NCBI RefSeq assembly: GCF_017815515.1
Contig: NZ_CP072611.1
Span: forward strand, 3,162,001 to 3,226,000
Direction: 5' to 3'
Origin: Aureimonas populi
GTDB lineage: Bacteria; Pseudomonadota; Alphaproteobacteria; Rhizobiales; Rhizobiaceae
Length of the DNA stretch: 64,000 nucleotides
The position numbers and the translations under genes are program-made. Shown here piece after piece: positions 8,755-17,823 of this stretch. Position 1 is the first letter of the stretch. Each line of letters begins with the position of its first letter. The notes under the pieces were generated by a model that saw nothing but the letters and a program-made list of their open reading frames with translations, had not been told where the DNA came from and did not search any database.

Positions 8755-9411
8755 TCAGCCGAGCCGGACGGACAACTCGACGTCTTCGGCGAAGGGGAGC
8801 GAGAGGTACGGCCCTGTCGGTGAGCGCACGCGCTCCACATAGTCCGGGCTGAAATCGGCGTTGTCGGCGATGATGATCGAGCCCGGCCTGAGCCGGCTTT
8901 CGACAAGGGTCAGGACATCGCCGTAGAGCGCCTTGGCGCCGTCAAGCAGCAGCAGGTCGATCGTTTCGGGAAGGCCGGCGCTGAGTGTCTTGAGCGCGTC
9001 GCCCTCTCTGATCTCCACCAGGTCGCCGAGATCGGCCTCGATCAGGTGTTCGCGCGCCCGCGCCACCTTGCCGGGCTCGAATTCGGTGGTGATCAGGCGA
9101 CCGCCACCGTTGTCCCTGAGGGCTGCGGCCAGATGCAGGGTCGAAATGCCAAACGACGTTCCGAACTCGACGACCGTCCGCGCACGGCAAGCGCGGGCCA
9201 GCATGTAGAGCAGCCTGCCCGTCTCCCGCGACACCGGCAGCCAGAGGTCCTTCACGCGCTCGTAGAAGTCGAGATACTCGGTCTTGCTGCGCACAAGCCG
9301 CGCGCGCTCGTCAGCGGATATCTCGGCCAGCGCGGGGCTGGTCGCCGCGCCGGCCTGTGCGAACAAGCGCTCCAGGAGAGGCGCGAGCGGTGCGGTCGTC
9401 AGGGTGGTCAT
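8755..9411 (-). CDS. Class I SAM-dependent O-methyltransferase
   Basis: A 218-residue methyltransferase of the caffeoyl-CoA/catechol O-methyltransferase type. Seen: SAM motif I TVVEFGTSFGISTLHLA, the acidic TEFEPGKVARAREHL, the substrate and metal-site DLLLLDGAKALYGDVL, and IIADNADFSPDYVERVR. The start is MTTLTTAPL at 9411; an upstream in-frame ATG at 9480 would overlap the divergent TetR start. It is divergent from that TetR gene and probably controlled by it. Substrate unknown. Confidence 0.87.
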   Translation of the reverse strand: MTTLTTAPLAPLLERLFAQAGAATSPALAEISADERARLVRSKTEYLDFYERVKDLWLPVSRETGRLLYMLARACRARTVVEFGTSFGISTLHLAAALRDNGGGRLITTEFEPGKVARAREHLIEADLGDLVEIREGDALKTLSAGLPETIDLLLLDGAKALYGDVLTLVESRLRPGSIIIADNADFSPDYVERVRSPTGPYLSLPFAEDVELSVRLG

Positions 9412-9507
9412 CAACGGGGGTCCGATCGGCGAAAAACGTTGTTCAGTGGTCCAAATGAAAATACGATGAGTTCGTCGCATTTTCTAATCGCATTCCCGGA
9501 AGCCCAG

Positions 9508-10143
9508 ATGACCGATCGCGCAACACCGCGGATTTCCTCGCGAAAGCAGCCAAAGCAGTCCCGCTCCACGGAACTGGTTGCGACGATTCTGGAAGCCGCT
9601 GTTCAGGTTTTGGCGACGGAGGGCGCCCAGCGCTTCACCACCGCGCGGGTGGCCGAGAGGGCCGGCGTCAGCGTGGGCTCGCTCTACCAATATTTCCCGA
9701 ACAAGGCGGCCATCCTGTTCCGGCTGCAAAGCGACGAGTGGCGTCAAACGACTGACCAGATGGGATCGATCCTTGGCGATGCGACCAGGCATCCGCTGGA
9801 GCGGCTGCGGCGCTTCGTCCACGCTTTCATTCGCTCCGAATGCGACGAAGCCGCCATCCGTGTCGCGCTCGATGACGCCGCGCCGCTTTACCGCGACGCC
9901 CCCGAGACCAAGGAAGCGCGGGCAGACGGCGACCGGGCGATTTCGGACTTCATGCACGAGACGTTGCCCGATGCGCCGAAAGAAACGCGCAGGCTGGCGG
10001 GCAGTCTGATCTTCACCGCCATGAGTTCGGCGGGGAAACGCTTCTCGGAGAAGCCTCGAACAACGGGGGAGATCGAAAGCTACGCCGACGCCATGGCCGA
10101 CATGTTCTGCGCCTATCTCAGGACGCTGAACCGCCATCTGTAA
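9508..10143 (+). CDS. TetR/AcrR family regulator
   Basis: A 211-residue TetR protein with helix-turn-helix FTTARVAERAGVSVGSLYQY. The start at 9508 is preferred because GGAAG lies 6 bases upstream; an in-frame ATG at 9466 has no ribosome binding site. It is divergent from the O-methyltransferase gene with about 96 bases between the two starts. It is related to the TetR at 5994, so the locus may hold duplicated regulator units. Confidence 0.9.
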   Translation: MTDRATPRISSRKQPKQSRSTELVATILEAAVQVLATEGAQRFTTARVAERAGVSVGSLYQYFPNKAAILFRLQSDEWRQTTDQMGSILGDATRHPLERLRRFVHAFIRSECDEAAIRVALDDAAPLYRDAPETKEARADGDRAISDFMHETLPDAPKETRRLAGSLIFTAMSSAGKRFSEKPRTTGEIESYADAMADMFCAYLRTLNRHL

Positions 10144-10352
10144 AAGACGCTTGGTTGTCGGAACGGGCTTCCCCCACCGTGTCGGGGCGGACGGTTTTCG
10201 CCGACTCCAGATAGGACAAGCACACTATATCCGTTGCTCGCGAACGTCTGACGGCATGCAGAGGCGATGAAGGCTACATCCCGATGCGGCGTCACTCTGA
10301 TACCCCCCATTGCGGCAAGCTGAACTTAGCTACCGGCCTCGGCCTGCATGCC

Positions 10353-10389
10353 TTGACATTTTGTCTGCAACCTAACATGATTGTCAGGT
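10353..10389 (+). promoter_or_regulatory. Promoter and palindromic operator of the MarR-epimerase operon
   Basis: TTGACA (10353-10358) is followed after 17 bases by CATGAT (10376-10381). The imperfect 20-bp palindrome ACCTAACATGATTGTCAGGT (10370-10389; 7 of 8 arm positions paired, 4-base spacer) covers the -10 and likely start point. This is the layout expected for MarR autorepression. Confidence 0.5.
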
Positions 10390-10399
10390 GCCTAGCAAA

Positions 10400-10852
10400 A
10401 TGAAGACATCCAATCACGGTGCGGTCGGAGCGTGGGCGAAGCGGTGCTATTTCGCCGGTCGCGCGATGATGGAGACCACGCTTCGGCCATACGGCCTCGG
10501 CGCGACCCAATGGTACGTGCTTTACCAGCTCGCCCATGACGGACCGACGATGCAGCGCGATCTGCTGCGGACGCTCGAGGTCGAACGCGCGACGTTGAGC
10601 GCCATCATCGGCGCGCTCGTCCGGAAGGGTCTGGTGGAGCAAATTCCGGACCGCGTCGATCAGCGTCAGAAGCTGCTTCGCATGACGCCGGCAGGCGCGA
10701 GCCTTTGGCAGGAGCTGCCCGACCTGGCGACCCTGATCCACGACGCGGCGTTCGCTGGCATCGACAATGCCGACATCGCAACCGCAGTCCGGGTGCTGCG
10801 CGTCGCGACCGAGCGGCTCAACAAACATTCAGAGAAGGAAACGAAAGAATGA
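10400..10852 (+). CDS. MarR family regulator
   Basis: A 150-residue winged-helix regulator. Seen: GLGATQWYVLYQLAHDGPT, recognition region LLRTLEVERATLSAIIGALVRKG, wing RVDQRQKLLRMTPAG. Start at ATG 10400 is preferred to GTG 10388, because the operator palindrome ends at 10389. Its stop overlaps the start of the next gene (ATGA at 10849-10852), so the epimerase is translationally coupled. Confidence 0.9.
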   Translation: MKTSNHGAVGAWAKRCYFAGRAMMETTLRPYGLGATQWYVLYQLAHDGPTMQRDLLRTLEVERATLSAIIGALVRKGLVEQIPDRVDQRQKLLRMTPAGASLWQELPDLATLIHDAAFAGIDNADIATAVRVLRVATERLNKHSEKETKE

Positions 10853-11658
10853 CGATTCTGCTCACTGGCGCCACCGGCCTTGTCGGTTCACGCCTCCTGC
10901 CGCGCCTCGCGGGCGCGGACTGCCGCGCGCTGGTGCGCGACGGAAAGACGGTTCCTGCCCCCGCGACGGCGGTCGAAGGCGACCTCTTCGATCCCGCATC
11001 GCTCGCGCCCGCGCTGGAAGGCGTGTCGGCGGTCATCCATCTCGCGGCGGTGTTTCGCACGCGGGACGAGGATCTGATCTGGAAAAGCAATCTCGAGGGC
11101 ACGCGCAGTCTCATCGCCGCGGTCAAGGCGAATGCGCCGGACGCGCGCTTCATCCTCGCGAGCACCAGCAACGTCTATGACAAGGACAATCCGCACCCGG
11201 GCCGCGAGGATGACGCGGTCAACCCGGAGCATGCCTATCCGGCCAGCAAGGTCGCGGTCGAGAAGGAACTGCGCGAGAGCGGTCTCAACTGGTCGGTCTT
11301 GCGGTTTCCTTTCGTCTACGGCGACGGCGACGGGCATCTGGAAGAGCTTCCCAAGCATGTGGTCGCGGGAAAATGGCATCCCGCCCAGCGCATGAGCACG
11401 ATCCATCATCTGGACGTCGCCACCGCCGTGAACCTAGCGCTTTCCGGCGCGATGGACGGCCGCGTCGTCAACATCTCCGACGAGGCCCCGACCTCAGTCT
11501 ATGAGCTGCTACAGTTGGTCGGCGAGACGATGGAATCGTCATCCGAGCCGCTTTCCAACCCATGGTATCTCCACGTGGACGGCTCGCTTGCCCGCAGCCT
11601 CGGCTTCCAGCCCAAGGTCAGGACCGTCCATCAGGCCATGGCCGAAAAGCTGCTGTAG
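10849..11658 (+). CDS. NAD(P)-dependent epimerase/dehydratase (extended SDR)
   Basis: A 269-residue extended SDR. Seen: N-terminal TGATGLVGSR Rossmann motif, acidic GDLFDPASL, VIHLAAVFRT, catalytic-type YPASKVAVEK (Tyr and Lys), and the FPFVYGDGDG segment. Such enzymes act on nucleotide sugars, steroids, aldehydes or lactones; nothing here narrows the substrate. It is coupled to the upstream MarR gene by a 4-base overlap, so it is probably derepressed by the MarR ligand. Confidence 0.87.
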   Translation: MTILLTGATGLVGSRLLPRLAGADCRALVRDGKTVPAPATAVEGDLFDPASLAPALEGVSAVIHLAAVFRTRDEDLIWKSNLEGTRSLIAAVKANAPDARFILASTSNVYDKDNPHPGREDDAVNPEHAYPASKVAVEKELRESGLNWSVLRFPFVYGDGDGHLEELPKHVVAGKWHPAQRMSTIHHLDVATAVNLALSGAMDGRVVNISDEAPTSVYELLQLVGETMESSSEPLSNPWYLHVDGSLARSLGFQPKVRTVHQAMAEKLL

Positions 11659-11677
11659 CGTACGAAGCCTTGGCGAT

Positions 11678-12580
11678 TTACCGATCGACTCTCGGCATCT
11701 CCCGCACCACATCGAGAAAGGCGCGCAGCGCCGGCGGCACACGCCGATGGCCGGGGTAATAGAGCTTCAGCCCGTCGATCGGCACGCACCACTCGTCCAG
11801 CACGGTCCGTAACCGACCCGCCGCGATATGCGGCTCGGCGACCAGATCCACGACATAGGCGATGCCGAGGCCGGCGAGCGCGGCCTCGAGCATCAGATCG
11901 TGATCGTCGAGGACGATGCTGCCGTTCACATCCACCGCGGCTTCACTGCCGTGCCGTTCGAACTCCCAGCGATAGATCTTGCCGCCGGGCATCCGGTGGC
12001 GAATGCAGCGATGATCCTTCAGATCCTCCGGCACCCGCGGTGCGCCCGCGCTATCGAGATAGGCCGGGGCCGCCACGCAGACGAAGCGCCGCGACCCGCC
12101 CAGGGGAACCGCAATCATATCGCGCGGCACCGCCTCGGCCAGCCGCACACCGGCGTCGAAGCCGCCCTCGACGATATCGACGAGCCGCCCCTCGGTGACG
12201 ATGTCGACCACGATCTGTGGGTGGCGAGCGATCACCTGCGGGACCACCTCGGCGACGAGCAGCCGCGCCGCCGACCGATGGGCGTTGATCCGCACCGTTC
12301 CGGCCACGCTTCCACGAAACGCGGCAACCGCCTGTAAGGCGGCGTCCACCCCCTCGAGCGCCGGCCCCAGGCGCGAAACGAGTTCAGCCCCTGCCTCGGT
12401 CGGAGACACGCTGCGTGTGGTGCGATGGAGCAGACGGACACCCAATTCCTCCTCCAGCCCGCGAACGGCATGGCTGAGAGTCGAGGCCGCTACCCCCAGT
12501 TCGTCCGCCGCCTGACGGAAACTGCGGTGCGAGGCGACGGCGAGTAAGGCTGTCAGATCACTGAAGGTCGGTCGGTTCAT
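11678..12580 (-). CDS. LysR family regulator
   Basis: A 300-residue LysR-type regulator. N-terminal helix-turn-helix FRQAADELGVAASTLSHAVR with RGLEEELGVRLLHRTTRSV, followed by a substrate-binding domain of the CrgA/DsdC-like class. The start at 12580 (MNRPTFSDL) is better than 12595. It is convergent with the epimerase and divergent, across 349 bases, from the SDR-SDR-SDR-esterase group, which is its likely target. Confidence 0.9.
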   Translation of the reverse strand: MNRPTFSDLTALLAVASHRSFRQAADELGVAASTLSHAVRGLEEELGVRLLHRTTRSVSPTEAGAELVSRLGPALEGVDAALQAVAAFRGSVAGTVRINAHRSAARLLVAEVVPQVIARHPQIVVDIVTEGRLVDIVEGGFDAGVRLAEAVPRDMIAVPLGGSRRFVCVAAPAYLDSAGAPRVPEDLKDHRCIRHRMPGGKIYRWEFERHGSEAAVDVNGSIVLDDHDLMLEAALAGLGIAYVVDLVAEPHIAAGRLRTVLDEWCVPIDGLKLYYPGHRRVPPALRAFLDVVREMPRVDR

Positions 12581-12929
12581 TGCTGAAAAATACACAGCAC
12601 CGCATGCTGATTCCAGCCTCTAATGCCAGCAAATCGATTCCTTACCTTAGTCGGGAACAAGGAAGGAATGCCGCATGACAAAACACGGCTCTGCTGACGG
12701 ATCTTTACCCCCCATCACGTTGGCAATCGATGCCTTCGCCATGAAGTGAACGGCGGTATGCCGTCGGCACCTGCGCCGTCTCCAACCCTGTCGCCGAAGA
12801 AAACCCAACTGTTCCTCCACGCCGCAATGGCATCCCCGAGGGACGGACGTGGTGCTCGAAGTTTCCACGGAACCCCGATCAGTATGATCAGTAAGTTCCG
12901 CCCATGACCCAATCTGAAAAGAGAACATC
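12581..12929. other. Intergenic region between LysR and SDR operon
   Basis: No gene supported. It should hold the LysR binding sites and the promoter of the SDR operon. A short open stretch from ATG 12675 lacks any recognisable feature. I see no strong palindrome. Confidence 0.3.
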
Positions 12930-13739
12930 ATGCCCCAGACAATTCTTATTACGGGTGCCTCCAGCGGCATCGGAAAATCAACCGCCAGGCTTTTCGCGGA
13001 GCGCGGATGGAACGTTGTTGCCACGATGCGCACCCCTGAAAAGGAAGTTGAACTGCGCGCGTTCGATAACGTCCTCGTAACCCGGCTCGACGTGACGGAC
13101 GGGGCGTCCATCCGGTCAGCAGTGGAAGCTGCCCTCAGCCGCTTCGGGCGCGTCGACGCATTGTTGAACAATGCCGGCTACGCCGTCTGGGGGCCGCTTG
13201 AAGCTGTGTCTGCGGACGCCATTCGCAAGCAATACGACACCAACGTCATCGGCGTCATGGAGACGACCAAGGCCCTACTGAGCCATTTCCGGGACAATCG
13301 CGCGGGCATGATCCTCAACGTGTCGTCGATCGGCGGAATCCTCACCTTCCCCCTCGGGACCATGTACCACAGCACCAAGTTCGCGATCGAAGGCTTCTCG
13401 GAAGCCCTGAGCTTCGAGATGCGCGAAATCGGCGTCACCGTGAAGATCATCGAGCCGGGCGACACGTTGACGGACTTCAAGGTCGACTTCGCTGCGGACG
13501 ACGCGATGCCCGAGTACCAACCGGTCATCGAGAAGTTCGCGGAAGGCTACAAGCCGATCAAGGCGGCAGGTTCCGAGCCCATCGTCATCGCCGAGGTCAT
13601 CTTCAAAGCGGCAACCGACGGCACGGACCAGCTCCGCTATCCGGCGGGTGAAGATTCCGTCGCCAAGGTCGCCAAGCGCAAAGCGGAAGATGAAGCGACC
13701 TTCCTCGCCGATATTCGTCGCCAATTCGCCATTGCCTGA
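12930..13739 (+). CDS. Short-chain dehydrogenase/reductase
   Basis: A 269-residue classical SDR. Seen: TGASSGIG (8-15), NNAG (80-83), NVSS with S132/133, Y146-x3-K150 in YHSTK. ATMRTPEKE after the second strand, with an Arg, suggests NADP. First gene of a four-gene plus-strand run (12930-16357) with short gaps, divergent from the LysR. Substrate unknown. Confidence 0.9.
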   Translation: MPQTILITGASSGIGKSTARLFAERGWNVVATMRTPEKEVELRAFDNVLVTRLDVTDGASIRSAVEAALSRFGRVDALLNNAGYAVWGPLEAVSADAIRKQYDTNVIGVMETTKALLSHFRDNRAGMILNVSSIGGILTFPLGTMYHSTKFAIEGFSEALSFEMREIGVTVKIIEPGDTLTDFKVDFAADDAMPEYQPVIEKFAEGYKPIKAAGSEPIVIAEVIFKAATDGTDQLRYPAGEDSVAKVAKRKAEDEATFLADIRRQFAIA

Positions 13740-13760
13740 AACAAAGAAAGGATCGTTGCG

Positions 13761-14522
13761 ATGACGTCTCGATTCGAAAACAAAGTCGTACTGATCACCG
13801 GCGCCGCTGGCGCGCTGGGTGAAGCCATGGCTCGCGCATTTGCCGATGAAGGCGCGAGAGTCGCGCTGGCGGCGCGAGACCACCACGAGGAGAAGGCCTC
13901 CCGACTGGCGGCCGAGATCGGCAACAAGTCCCTGTTCGTTTCGCTCGACGTGACGAACGAGGCGAGTTGGGCGGACGCCGTCGCCCGCATCGAGGATCGC
14001 CTCGGTCCGATATCGGCGCTTGTTCTCAACGCGGCCTATGCGGCGAACGGAGGTGTCGAGAAGGTCGAGACTTCGGAGTGGCAGAAGTCGATCGAGACCA
14101 ACCTGACGGGAAGTTTCCTCGGAATCCGCGCGGTTGCACCCTCGATGCGCAAGGCTGGCGGTGGCTCTATCACCATCGTGTCGTCCGTCGCCGCCCTCGG
14201 AAAGGCGCCAGGTCTTGTCGCGTACGGTGCCAGTAAATGGGGCCTGAGAGGGCTGGTGCGAACGGCGGCCTGGGAACTAGCGCGGGACAAGATTCGCGTG
14301 AATGCGTTCCATCCCGGGATCATCGAAACGCCGCTCGCATACAATCCCGAGACCGGAGAGCAGTGGGCTCCGACCGACAAACTCGCCATCCCCCGAAACG
14401 CCGAAACCGCGGAAGTGGCCAAGTACGTGCTGTTCATGGCGTCCGACGACGCCGCGTACACCACCGGCGCGGAATGGCTGGCGGACGGCGGCTACATGCT
14501 GGGTCCGGTCGAGCAATCGTAA
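13761..14522 (+). CDS. Short-chain dehydrogenase/reductase (FabG-like)
   Basis: A 253-residue classical SDR. Seen: TGAAGALG cofactor loop (13-20), IVSS (S141/142), Y155-x3-K159 in YGASK, and the C-terminal TTGAEWLADGGYMLG typical of FabG/3-ketoacyl and sugar-alcohol reductases. The usual NNAG is LNAA here. It follows the previous SDR after 21 bases, with an AAAGGA ribosome binding site. Substrate unknown. Confidence 0.9.
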   Translation: MTSRFENKVVLITGAAGALGEAMARAFADEGARVALAARDHHEEKASRLAAEIGNKSLFVSLDVTNEASWADAVARIEDRLGPISALVLNAAYAANGGVEKVETSEWQKSIETNLTGSFLGIRAVAPSMRKAGGGSITIVSSVAALGKAPGLVAYGASKWGLRGLVRTAAWELARDKIRVNAFHPGIIETPLAYNPETGEQWAPTDKLAIPRNAETAEVAKYVLFMASDDAAYTTGAEWLADGGYMLGPVEQS

Positions 14523-14573
14523 CAGCTCTTGGCCGAAGCGCCTGTCTTCGGCCACTCACCTGAGGAATGACAT

Positions 14574-15416
14574 ATGACCAAGACATGGTTCATCACCGGG
14601 GCATCCTCCGGCTTCGGCCGGGGGCTCACGGAAAAGCTGCTCGCCCGCGGAGACCGCGTCGCGGCGACCAGCCGCAGATCCGAGGCGCTGGACGATCTTC
14701 GCGCGCAATACGGAGATCGCCTGTGGACCGCGGTGCTCGACGTGCGCGATCTGGATCAGGTCCGCGCGACGGTCGACCGGGCCTTCGGCGACCTCGGCCG
14801 CATCGACATCCTCGTCAGCAATGCAGGCTACGCCGTGCTGGGCGCCGCCGAGGAGACCACCGACGAACTCCTGCGCGATATCGTCGACACGAACCTGCTC
14901 GGCTCCATCGCGCTGATCCGCTCGGCCCTGCCGCATCTGCGCGCGCAGGGTGGCGGTCGCGTGCTTCAGGTGTCGAGCGAAGGCGGCCAGATCGCCTATC
15001 CGGGGTTCAGCCTCTATCACGCGACGAAATGGGGCATCGAGGGCTTCGTCGAGGCGGTCGCCAAGGAAGTGGCGCCCTTCGGCATCGACTTCACCTTGGT
15101 CGAGCCCGGTCCGGCACGGACCAACTTCGTCCACGGCGTTGTGCAGCCGGAGCCGATCGCGGCCTATGACGGAACGCCGGCGCATATCACGCGCGACGCG
15201 GCGCTGGGCGGAGACTGGATCATCACCGGCGACCCCGATCGCATGACCGACGCGATGATCGCCGTCGCCGATAAGACGCATCCGCCGCTGCGGCTGGCGC
15301 TGGGAGGCACATCCTACGATGCCATTCGCGAGGCGCTGACCGCGCGCATCGAGGCGCTCGACGCTCAGCGCGCCATCGCATTCTCCACCGATTATCCAGC
15401 GGAGGAACTCGCCTGA
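14574..15416 (+). CDS. Short-chain dehydrogenase/reductase
   Basis: A 280-residue classical SDR related to the gene at 12930 and longer at the C-terminus. Seen: TGASSGFG (8-15), SNAG (82-85), QVSS (S134/135), Y148-x3-K152 in YHATK. SRRSEAL after strand two suggests NADP use. It precedes the esterase with only 2 bases between stop and start, so the two are co-translated. Confidence 0.9.
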   Translation: MTKTWFITGASSGFGRGLTEKLLARGDRVAATSRRSEALDDLRAQYGDRLWTAVLDVRDLDQVRATVDRAFGDLGRIDILVSNAGYAVLGAAEETTDELLRDIVDTNLLGSIALIRSALPHLRAQGGGRVLQVSSEGGQIAYPGFSLYHATKWGIEGFVEAVAKEVAPFGIDFTLVEPGPARTNFVHGVVQPEPIAAYDGTPAHITRDAALGGDWIITGDPDRMTDAMIAVADKTHPPLRLALGGTSYDAIREALTARIEALDAQRAIAFSTDYPAEELA

Positions 15417-15418
15417 CC

Positions 15419-16357
15419 ATGGACACGCTGCATCTGGTCGATCCCGAGATGCGCGACATCGTCGCGCAGTTTCCGCCGCTAGCCCCCACCCGGGAAAGCC
15501 TGCCAGCGCTTCGCAAGGCCGTGGTCGGGCTCTATCCACCGGCGGATACGCCATTCGAGGAGCGGCATATACCGGGCCCCGAGGGCGCACCCGAGGTGCG
15601 GGTCCTCGTTCACCGGCCGCCGGTGGACGGGCACGCCCCTCCGGCCATCCTGTACCTCCACGGCGGCGGCTTCATCGCCGGGACGCCGGACATGATGGCG
15701 GCCGACAACGCGAAGCTGGCGCGTGAGCAGGGGGCCGTCGTCGTCGCCGTGCAGTATCGTCTTGCGCCGGAGACCGTGTTTCCCGGGCCGGTGGAGGATT
15801 GCTACGCTGCACTACGGTGGATGGAGGCCGAGGCCGACGCCCTGGGGATCGACCCGACGCGCATCGTGATCTTCGGCCAGAGCGCGGGTGGCGGTCTGGC
15901 GGCGGCCACGGCGCTGCTCGCGCGCGATCGCGGTGGGCCCGCGCTCAAGGCCCAGTTCCTGCTCTATCCCATGCTCGATGAACGCACCGGCACACCCGAG
16001 GCGCCGATCGACAATCCGGTGACGGGCGCCTTCGGCTGGACGCGCGAGTCCAACCGGTTCGGATGGTCCGCGCTGCGCGGGGAGGCTGTCCCATCGTCGG
16101 AGAGCCTGCCCTATTTCTCGCCGGCGGAGGCTGATGACCTTTCCGGTCTGCCGCCCACCTTCGTCGCCGTGGGTTCGCTCGATCTCTTTCTCGAGGAGAG
16201 CCTTGCCTATGCCCAGCGCCTGTCGCGCGTCGGCGTGCCGATCGAGGCACATGTCTATCCAGGCGCGATCCACGGGTTCGACATGTTTGCTGGCGCGAAT
16301 GCCGACAGCTTCCGGGTCGCATTCGGGGCCGCCCTTGCGCGGGCGCTCGCCTGTTGA
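15419..16357 (+). CDS. Alpha/beta hydrolase, acetyl-esterase/HSL type
   Basis: A 312-residue serine hydrolase of the hormone-sensitive lipase family. Seen: oxyanion HGGG (81-84), nucleophile S155 in GQSAG, acid D255 in VGSLDLF, and H285 in AIHGFDMF. Cytoplasmic, no signal peptide. Last gene of the SDR operon; with three reductases next to it, hydrolysis of an ester followed by carbonyl reduction is plausible but unproven. Confidence 0.9.
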   Translation: MDTLHLVDPEMRDIVAQFPPLAPTRESLPALRKAVVGLYPPADTPFEERHIPGPEGAPEVRVLVHRPPVDGHAPPAILYLHGGGFIAGTPDMMAADNAKLAREQGAVVVAVQYRLAPETVFPGPVEDCYAALRWMEAEADALGIDPTRIVIFGQSAGGGLAAATALLARDRGGPALKAQFLLYPMLDERTGTPEAPIDNPVTGAFGWTRESNRFGWSALRGEAVPSSESLPYFSPAEADDLSGLPPTFVAVGSLDLFLEESLAYAQRLSRVGVPIEAHVYPGAIHGFDMFAGANADSFRVAFGAALARALAC

Positions 16358-16659
16358 TGTCGGACGGTGTGTTGTCGATCCTCCTGAAAAACCCGTTTTA
16401 ACGTTCGGTATCGTGCCATTCCGAACTGAAAGCGAACCGACCCATGGCGAGATGGATCGCTGGCCAGCCGCTTGGGAGAGGGTCGACGCTGTTCATAGCG
16501 CTCTACGAGCATCAGGAAGAGGCGGATAACGCCGAAGCCGGCTTGTCTGGGCCGCGATCGCCGCGGTCAGCGCCGCAGCACGTTTCACCGCTTGGCCGGG
16601 CCATTGACGCTGCGGACCGTCATTTCCGCTCGGAATGGACTGACCCGTTGGACAGGCAA
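16358..16659. other. Intergenic region without recognised gene
   Basis: Sits between the convergent esterase and TetR genes. Short open frames cross it in both directions, but they are GC-rich antisense continuations with no family character. No clear hairpin terminator was found. Confidence 0.3.
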
Positions 16660-17256
16660 CTATCCGCGATCGGCCAGCAAGCCTGCCGCCATGAGTTGGA
16701 ACGCCTCTACGGCTTTGGGCAAGGCTGACCGCGGCTCTTCGCTTGCCGCCACCCACAGGGCCGCGTTCAGCGCCGCGCCGCTGAGAAGGCGAGCGGCGGC
16801 CTCGACGTCGACGGGCTTCAGGACGCCCTCGCCGATCAGCTTGGCGACCGCCTGCTTCGTCGCTTCCAGACAGGCGTTCTGGCTTGGCCATTGCGACGGA
16901 TCGCCAAGGAAGGCCGGCCCGTCCAGGAGCACGGTCCGCTGCACTTCGGATTCGAGCGCCATCTCGATATAGGCGGCCCCTTCTGCAAGCAGCCCCTCCC
17001 AGCCGCCTCCCGATGCCGCGCCCGCCTCCTGAGCACGCTTGGCCATCTCACCGTCGACCTGGGCCACCACGGCGGCGAGCAGCCCCTTCTTGTCGCCAAA
17101 ATTATGATAGAGCGCCCCGCGCGTGAGGCCGGCATCCGCCGTCAGTTCGTCCATCGACGCTGCCGCAAAGCCCTTTTCGGCAAAAGCCCTGCGTGCCGCG
17201 GCGATCAGCTTGGCGCGGTTTTCCTCCATCGTTTCGATACGGCGCCTCGCGGCCAT
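16660..17256 (-). CDS. TetR/AcrR family regulator
   Basis: A 198-residue TetR protein. Seen: AFAEKGFAAASMDELTADAG and LTRGALYHNFGDKKGLLAAV, the usual helix-turn-helix. It is divergent from a RidA-family gene, and two copies of a 13-bp palindrome lie in the shared spacer (17298-17338), so it probably represses itself and the RidA gene. ATG 17229 is an alternative start. Confidence 0.9.
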   Translation of the reverse strand: MAARRRIETMEENRAKLIAAARRAFAEKGFAAASMDELTADAGLTRGALYHNFGDKKGLLAAVVAQVDGEMAKRAQEAGAASGGGWEGLLAEGAAYIEMALESEVQRTVLLDGPAFLGDPSQWPSQNACLEATKQAVAKLIGEGVLKPVDVEAAARLLSGAALNAALWVAASEEPRSALPKAVEAFQLMAAGLLADRG

Positions 17257-17292
17257 GGCTCACCTGATCTCTGGATACGGGATGCATGCGAG

Positions 17293-17338
17293 TTGACATA
17301 CGCGCCGTATCTGAATTACCTCTACATACGCAGCGTAT
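17293..17338 (+). promoter_or_regulatory. Twin TetR-type operators and -35 element
   Basis: ATACG CGC CGTAT (17298-17310) and ATACG CAG CGTAT (17326-17338) are perfect 5-bp-arm palindromes with identical arms, centres 28 bases apart. A consensus -35 TTGACA (17293-17298) touches the first one. The position between divergent tetR and the RidA gene makes them strong candidate TetR operators. Confidence 0.65.
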
Positions 17339-17426
17339 ATCAAATCCCGCCGCTCCTTGTGAAGCCGTGACTTGCAAGGGCGCGATCCCCTTCGCGCGGC
17401 GCGAAAACATTTGAAAGGAGCATGAC

Positions 17427-17822
17427 ATGAGCCAACGCGACGCCATCTTCCCCCCGGACCGCCACGCTCTTTACGAGGCGCACGGCTATTCGGCCGCGAT
17501 CCGCTCCGGCGATCTGCTGTTCGTGTCCGGCCAGGTCGGCAGCCGCTCAGATGGCTCACCCGAGCCGGATTTCGCCGCTCAGGTCCAGCAGGCGTTCACG
17601 AATCTCAAGGCGGTGCTCGCGGCAGGCGGCTGCACCTTCGACGATGTCATCGACGTCACGACCTTCCACACGGACCCCGAGACACAGTTCGACACCATCA
17701 TGGCGGTGAAGGGTGAAGCCTTCCCGCAAGCCCCTTATCCGAGCTGGACTGCCGTCGGCGTCACCTGGCTCGCCGGTTTCGACTTCGAGATCAGGGGGCT
17801 GCTGACCAACGGGGGGCGATAG
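17427..17822 (+). CDS. RidA/YjgF family protein
   Basis: A 131-residue RidA-family protein, forming trimers that hydrolyse reactive enamine/imine intermediates or act in related detoxification. Seen: GDLLFVSGQVG, QVQQAFTNLKAVLAAGG, DVIDVTTFH, and YPSWTAVGVTWLA. The arginine that binds the substrate carboxylate in canonical RidA (usually in R..R.AVG) is replaced by SWTAVG, so it is likely a non-canonical subgroup. Divergent from a TetR and probably repressed by it. A short hairpin with a T-run follows. Confidence 0.88.
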   Translation: MSQRDAIFPPDRHALYEAHGYSAAIRSGDLLFVSGQVGSRSDGSPEPDFAAQVQQAFTNLKAVLAAGGCTFDDVIDVTTFHTDPETQFDTIMAVKGEAFPQAPYPSWTAVGVTWLAGFDFEIRGLLTNGGR

Positions 17823-17823
17823 A

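Noticed and set aside
12675..12900. Small plus-strand frames in the LysR-SDR spacer
   Set aside because: No ribosome binding site, no recognisable sequence, and a stop after 24 codons.
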